From JBBRUG01 sp038247995 (GTDB lineage: Bacteria > Chloroflexota > Chloroflexia > Chloroflexales > Chloroflexaceae): 16,266 nucleotides of DNA. Of the stretch, positions 13,225 to 16,266 are shown piece by piece (positions within the stretch are counted from its first letter, which is position 1; every line of letters starts with the position of its first letter). Both the position numbers and the translations under genes were made by a program. The DNA lies in assembly GCA_038247995.1 (NCBI GenBank), contig JBBRUG010000116.1:1-16266 (forward strand), written 5' to 3'. The notes below the pieces were generated by a model, which was not told where the DNA came from, ran no database searches, and saw nothing but the letters and a program-made list of their open reading frames with translations.

Positions 13225-13320
13225 TACTGCCAAACTTACTGCCAAACTCAAAAACTAGAATCGCCGTCCACCGTATTGTAAAGCCTTATCTCACACCTGC
13301 TGTAAAGCCTTTCCACAGCC
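13225..13320. repeat. Iteron-like direct repeats, candidate replication origin
   Basis: TACTGCCAAACT occurs twice in exact tandem (13225-13236, 13237-13248). TGTAAAGCCTT occurs twice 24 bp apart (13277-13287, 13301-13311). CTTTCCACA at 13308-13316 is close to a DnaA box (TTWTNCACA, one mismatch). The stretch lies near the initiator operon and is less GC-rich than its surroundings. The remaining sequence to 13450 holds a GTGGGC/GCCCAC hairpin (13345-13362) and no gene. Confidence 0.4.
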
Positions 13321-13450
13321 GTATCTGACTTCACCTGGCTGTCTGTGGGCTCCGCCGCCCACCCCTGCCTGGCCGGCTGATACCCTGTCAGGCGGCACTA
13401 TACGGCGATCCCAATCAGCGAGCTACGGCCAGGTCCAACGAGGAGCTCCG

Positions 13451-14299
13451 ATGTTCCACGAAACACGACGCCATATACGAGCGCGGATCCTCGCCGCAGC
13501 GCAGGACGACCCACGGATCGTCGGCGTCCTCGACTACGGGTCGAGCAGCGAGGGGCGCGACGACGACTGGTCCGATGTCGACCTCGCCCTGGTGCTCTCC
13601 GACGAGGCGCTCGCGCTGTTCGCGTCGGGTTGGCGGGAATGGGCGGCGCAGTTCGGGCCACTCCTGCTCGCCTACCAGGGCGGCGTGGGCCACCCCTGGG
13701 CCGTCTACGACACGCCCGGCCTCCCGCTGCGGGTGGACTTCGCCTTCCACGCGCTTTCCGGCATCGGCGTGATCGCCGGTTGGCCCAATGCCCCGCAGAG
13801 CCTGGGCGCGATGGTGCTGCTCGACAAGACGGACGGCCTGATCTCGGCGCTCGCGGCGCGCCTGGTCCGTCAGTCGCTTGCCCCGCCCGATGTGGCGGAC
13901 GCCTTCGCGCAGGTCGGCGGCGACTTCTGGTACTACCTGCTGCGCATCTACAGCAAGCTCCAGCGCGGGCAGGAGTGGGCGGCTCGCCACGACTTCACCT
14001 TCATCATCGTCGGCAATCTCTGCGCCCTCCTGCGGCTCGAAGCCGGCGCCACTGAGCACTGGCGGGGCCTGGCCGCGGCAGTCGGCATCGAGCAGGCCAT
14101 CAGCCCGCGCCGGCTCCAGCAGCTCGACGCAACGATCCCCGCAGGAGGGCGCGCCAGCCTGATCCGGGCGATCCAACGTGCGGCACAGCTTGGGTACGCG
14201 GTCTGCGATACGATCAGCCAGCGTGAGGGTGCGCCGTGGCCTCAGGAGCTGGCGCAGCGGGTGCTGACGCTGTATGGGGCGGAAGTGGCAGGAGGGTAG
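13451..14299 (+). CDS. Nucleotidyltransferase, lincosamide/aminoglycoside-modifying type
   Basis: The 282-residue protein has the pol-beta-type nucleotidyltransferase motif VLDYGSSSEGRDDDWSDVDLA: G30-S31 and the metal ligands D42 and D44. A third carboxylate, D96, is in LPLRVDFAFH. The helical C-terminal half (FWYYLLRIYSKLQRGQEWAA, IIVGNLCALLRLEAG) resembles that of Lnu(F)-like lincosamide and related aminoglycoside nucleotidyltransferases. Such enzymes inactivate a drug by transferring AMP to a hydroxyl. The real substrate cannot be read from sequence. GAGGAG precedes the ATG by 5 nt. Its codon choice (GTC, CTC, GAC, TCG rich) differs somewhat from the neighbours, consistent with separate acquisition. 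Confidence 0.8.
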   Translation: MFHETRRHIRARILAAAQDDPRIVGVLDYGSSSEGRDDDWSDVDLALVLSDEALALFASGWREWAAQFGPLLLAYQGGVGHPWAVYDTPGLPLRVDFAFHALSGIGVIAGWPNAPQSLGAMVLLDKTDGLISALAARLVRQSLAPPDVADAFAQVGGDFWYYLLRIYSKLQRGQEWAARHDFTFIIVGNLCALLRLEAGATEHWRGLAAAVGIEQAISPRRLQQLDATIPAGGRASLIRAIQRAAQLGYAVCDTISQREGAPWPQELAQRVLTLYGAEVAGG

Positions 14300-14340
14300 G
14301 TCGCTGGGGCAAGAGCAGTTGAGCGAGCGCAGGCTGCTTC

Positions 14341-15042
14341 CTAGCACTCCTGGGTAGGCGCTTCCACTTCGTCTTCAGAATCTCGTAGCCCGCCGTCGGT
14401 CGGCTCCGTGGCGCCAGTGGCGTCCTGAGCTGCCGCTGCGTCGGGTGCCTTCCCGTCGGCCACTGCGCCCGGCTGCACATCCTCAGCGGCGCTATCAGGC
14501 GTTGGGGGCTTTGCCGGTGCCTGCGGCCGCTTACCGAACATCCCCGCCACCTTGGTCGTTGCCTCGCGCTGGGTCTCGGGCTGCCCATGACCGTGGGTGT
14601 TCATTGTCAGGCTGATCTGACTGTGGCCGAGGATCTCCATCACGATGCGCGGGTGGACGCCCTGAGCAATCAGGAAGGTCGCACCCGAGTGGCGTAAGTC
14701 ATGGAAGCGGGTTATCGCGGGCAGACCGGCCCGTTTGAGGGCAAGCTTAAAGTGGCGGTGCAGATTGCGTGGCTCCATCGGCGTCCCACGCTCGGCGGGA
14801 AAGAGCAGGTCGTGCTCCTGCCACTCTTCACCCCAGAACACACGCTCCGCTGCCTGTTGCTGTTGGTGTTCGGCAAGCAGTTCGACCAACACCTCAGGCA
14901 GCAACAGTGTACGCGCTCCGGCCTTCGTCTTGGGCAGCGAGCGCTCCAGCTTGCCCTGGACACGCTGGAGCGAGCCAAAAACCTGGAGCGTCTTGGAACC
15001 TCTGGCAATCGTCCATCTGCGGCCCAGCCAACGGCGCGCCAT
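14341..15042 (-). pseudogene. Truncated tyrosine recombinase (integrase), catalytic Tyr replaced by His
   Basis: The 233-residue frame covers only the catalytic domain, with LQVFGSLQRVQGKLERSLPK, then KAGARTLLLP (the Lys strand), HDLRHSGATFLIAQGVHP (His and Arg II), and the LGHSQISLTMNTHGHG box. Where family members have T-Y-S/G-H (nucleophilic Tyr), this one has NTHGHG; the codon is CAC (14593-14595) instead of TAC. The N-terminal SAM-like arm is absent. The Arg I box is damaged: ARRWLGRRW takes the place of an RRGE-like motif. The tail after residue 175 is a long Ala/Pro/Asp-rich extension. Full-length relatives are about 380 residues. No attachment site or tRNA is visible nearby. The protein should be unable to recombine DNA. 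Confidence 0.75.
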
Positions 15043-15044
15043 CG

Positions 15045-15200
15045 ATCCGGCCGGTGCAGCTGCACGGCCCGCCGGCCTGGGTTGGCCAACCCGGTCGCCC
15101 CGAACTGGGCTGGCTGCAGATCATCGCCACCTGGCTGATGGTGGTGATCACGGGGGTGAGCGTTTGGCGTGCGTGGGGAGAAACAGCCGCTAGCCGATAA
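15045..15200 (+). pseudogene. C-terminal fragment of an unidentified membrane protein
   Basis: The plus frame just outside the integrase reads PVQLHGPPAWVGQPGRPELG, then WLQIIATWLMVVITGVSVWR, which looks like one transmembrane helix, and ends GETAASR before TAA at 15198-15200. It has no start and its left edge coincides with the damaged start of the integrase. It may be the 3' end of a gene cut by a rearrangement. Evidence is only its protein-like composition. Confidence 0.25.
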
Positions 15201-15208
15201 GCCGATAA
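15191..15208 (+). repeat. Dispersed TAGCCGATA repeat, two units
   Basis: TAGCCGATAAGCCGATAA is the same motif as the arms flanking the S23 gene, in the orientation of the left arm. It overlaps the stop of the preceding gene fragment and lies next to an extended -10. Confidence 0.6.
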
Positions 15209-15217
15209 TGATACAAT
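15209..15217 (+). promoter_or_regulatory. Extended -10 promoter for the antitoxin-like/HNH pair
   Basis: TG-A-TACAAT lies about 43 nt before the ATG at 15260, within the usual distance. The -35 region consists of the dispersed repeat at 15191-15208, so the promoter may have come with that repeat. Confidence 0.5.
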
Positions 15218-15259
15218 AGCAGCGTGTGGATCAAGAGCGCGTGTTCGTGAGGAGCGATG

Positions 15260-15607
15260 ATGGCAACGATTACCCTTGAGATTCCCGATGCACTCGCTGA
15301 GCAGGTCGCGCAGATGCGGGATCGGTTGCCGGAATTGTTGGCACTCAGCCTTAAGCAGCCCGCGCTTCCGGCGGCCACGTACCGGCATATCCTTGATTTT
15401 TTGGCGAGCAACCCCTCATCAACCCAGATCGCTGCCTTTGCGCCACCCCTGGAGGTTCAAGAACGGCTACGGACACTCTTGGAGCGCAGTGCGCTGGGCC
15501 AACTTAGCCCGGCAGAAGCAGCCGAGTTGGATGAATACGAGCGCATTGAGCATCTCATGGTGCTGATCAAGGCCGGCAGCCTACCCTCTCTCACCACAAC
15601 GTCATGA
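15260..15607 (+). CDS. Antitoxin-like small protein upstream of an HNH gene
   Basis: The ATG at 15260 is preferred to the adjacent 15257 because of spacing to AGGAG (15249-15253). The 115-residue product starts MATITLEIPDALAEQVAQMR, like strand-helix antitoxins. It continues with YRHILDFLASNPSSTQIAAF, LRTLLERSALGQLSPAEAAE and LDEYERIEHLMVLIKAG. This combination is frequent in Cyanobacteria and Chloroflexota directly before HNH genes. The stop overlaps the HNH start (ATGA). Its function is unknown; a regulator or antidote for the nuclease is the natural guess. Confidence 0.75.
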   Translation: MATITLEIPDALAEQVAQMRDRLPELLALSLKQPALPAATYRHILDFLASNPSSTQIAAFAPPLEVQERLRTLLERSALGQLSPAEAAELDEYERIEHLMVLIKAGSLPSLTTTS

Positions 15608-16043
15608 GCAGCGCGATCTCGGCAGCCTTGCGTCGGTTTGTCGAGGAACGAGCGCATCAGCGCTGCGAGTACGGCCGCCTCCCAATGTCCGTCGCTTTCT
15701 TGCGCCCGCACGAAGTGGATCACGTCAGTGCCCTCAAACACGGAGGCGCCACCGATGAGGCCAATCTCGCCCTGGCCTGCTGGCGTTGTAATCGTCACAA
15801 AGGCACGGATCTCACCTCATTTGATCCGCAAACCGGTGAACTTACCGGCTGTTCAGCCCGCGCACACAGGTATGGCATGAGCATTTCGCGCTTGAATCGG
15901 CAGTTATCATCGGGCAGACCGCTGAAGGGCGCACCACGGTGCAATTATTGCGCCTTGCCGCCCCCGAACGGACTGCCGAGCGTCAACGCCTGTTGAGCGT
16001 AGGACTGTATGGACTGCCGCCGTTCGATACTCCAGACCCGTAA
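15604..16043 (+). pseudogene. HNH endonuclease gene, frameshifted
   Basis: The first 80 codons are a clear HNH nuclease: HEVDHVSALKHGGATDEANL (36-55) and ACWRCNRHKGTDL, with H40, N54 and Cys 59/62. After GELT the frame ends at 15994-15996 with unrelated residues. From 15849 the third frame gives the family-like ending LFSPRTQVWHEHFALESAVI, then LLRLAAPERTAERQRLLSVG and LPPFDTPDP, with TAA at 16041-16043. One base is missing near 15847 (ACC GG CTG where ACC CCG CTG would be expected). Also, the first zinc-finger pair is broken: RCEYGRLP has Gly24 (GGC, 15673-15675) where relatives have Cys. The HNH core itself is intact, so a shortened protein might keep some fold. An 'antitoxin-like plus HNH' pair is its likely original context. 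Confidence 0.8.
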
Positions 16044-16120
16044 CCTGCGTGGCGCTCATGCCACCCCCTCCCAAAACATTTCGCGATTCGCGCCTGCGGC
16101 GATTCGCTCCGCCTATCTCG

Positions 16121-16195
16121 TACGGGCGGAACACGACCCGCCTCGCGCGACCCGCCCCAAATACTCTTTACAATACGGGCGGAACACGACCCGCC
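16121..16195. repeat. 22-bp direct repeat, two copies
   Basis: The 22-bp unit at 16121-16142 recurs without change at 16174-16195. Its core GGCGG-AACACGAC-CCGCC has short dyad symmetry. The repeats are separated by 31 bp. No gene lies between 16044 and the window end; the frames there are not protein-like. It may be an intergenic repeat family or a protein-binding array. Confidence 0.7.
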
Positions 16196-16266
16196 AGCAG
16201 AGAATTCAGCACGCAGCAAACAGGCTTCAGCACACAGAATTCAGGACATCTGTGCGAGCAAAGGGG

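Noticed and set aside
12931..13258. Small reading frames between the replication operon and the nucleotidyltransferase
   Set aside because: They run through perfect hairpins and direct repeats, lack good ribosome binding sites, and show no family motif.
14341..15208. tRNA-type attachment site for the integrase
   Set aside because: No tRNA-like fold or duplicated tRNA end was seen near the integrase or at the window ends.
14894..15388. 164-codon minus-strand frame upstream of the integrase
   Set aside because: Its composition is not protein-like, it overlaps repeats, and it does not supply the missing integrase N-terminus.
16121..16195. CRISPR array
   Set aside because: Only two 22-bp copies with one 31-bp spacer, no leader and no cas genes.

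Overview
The window looks like an accessory island from a GC-rich filamentous anoxygenic phototroph-type Chloroflexota genome (Roseiflexus/Chloroflexus-like). This is judged from gene content (NACHT-FGE protein, DUF4058, PHAX-domain protein, four-helix-bundle S23 protein, PIN toxin pairs) and from codon and repeat style; no rRNA or tRNA is present to confirm it.

Layout. (1) 1-3900: a conflict-type NACHT ATPase with a C-terminal formylglycine-generating-enzyme (FGE, C-type-lectin fold) domain. The last about 40 codons look like the variable region of a diversity-generating retroelement (DGR). An S23/Avd-like four-helix-bundle gene follows directly and is enclosed by a 26-bp inverted repeat. 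The first part of the NACHT protein is separated from the rest by an apparent one-base loss. No reverse transcriptase or template repeat is visible, so any diversification would act in trans or is lost. (2) 3900-4780: a scrap yard with an IS4-like transposase fragment, the remnant of a secreted-protein gene, and a 23-bp inverted repeat pair. (3) 4777-8055: two small membrane-protein genes (minus), a small gene cut by an in-frame amber codon (minus), DUF4058 (plus) and a ParM/StbA-like actin (minus). (4) 8120-10319: two PIN-domain toxin-antitoxin pairs (plus) flanking a PHAX RNA-binding-domain gene (minus). (5) 10334-12617: a minus-strand replication operon made of an initiator-like protein with an internal 36-bp tandem repeat and a DnaC-like helicase loader. 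(6) 12644-13450: about 800 bp with no convincing gene but with a consensus sigma-70 promoter, many hairpins, a strong double hairpin and iteron-like direct repeats. It is a candidate non-coding RNA and/or replication origin. (7) 13451-16266: an antibiotic-type nucleotidyltransferase, a truncated tyrosine recombinase whose catalytic Tyr is His, a gene fragment, and an antitoxin-like/HNH pair in which the HNH gene is frameshifted.

Taken together, the replication operon, actin-like segregation protein, toxin-antitoxin pairs and recombinase suggest an integrated plasmid or integrative element. It is being eroded: two likely frameshifts, one amber codon, one lost catalytic residue and IS debris. 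The NACHT-FGE gene with its Avd-like neighbour is the most interesting part, because it pairs a defence-type ATPase with what looks like a hypervariable recognition surface.
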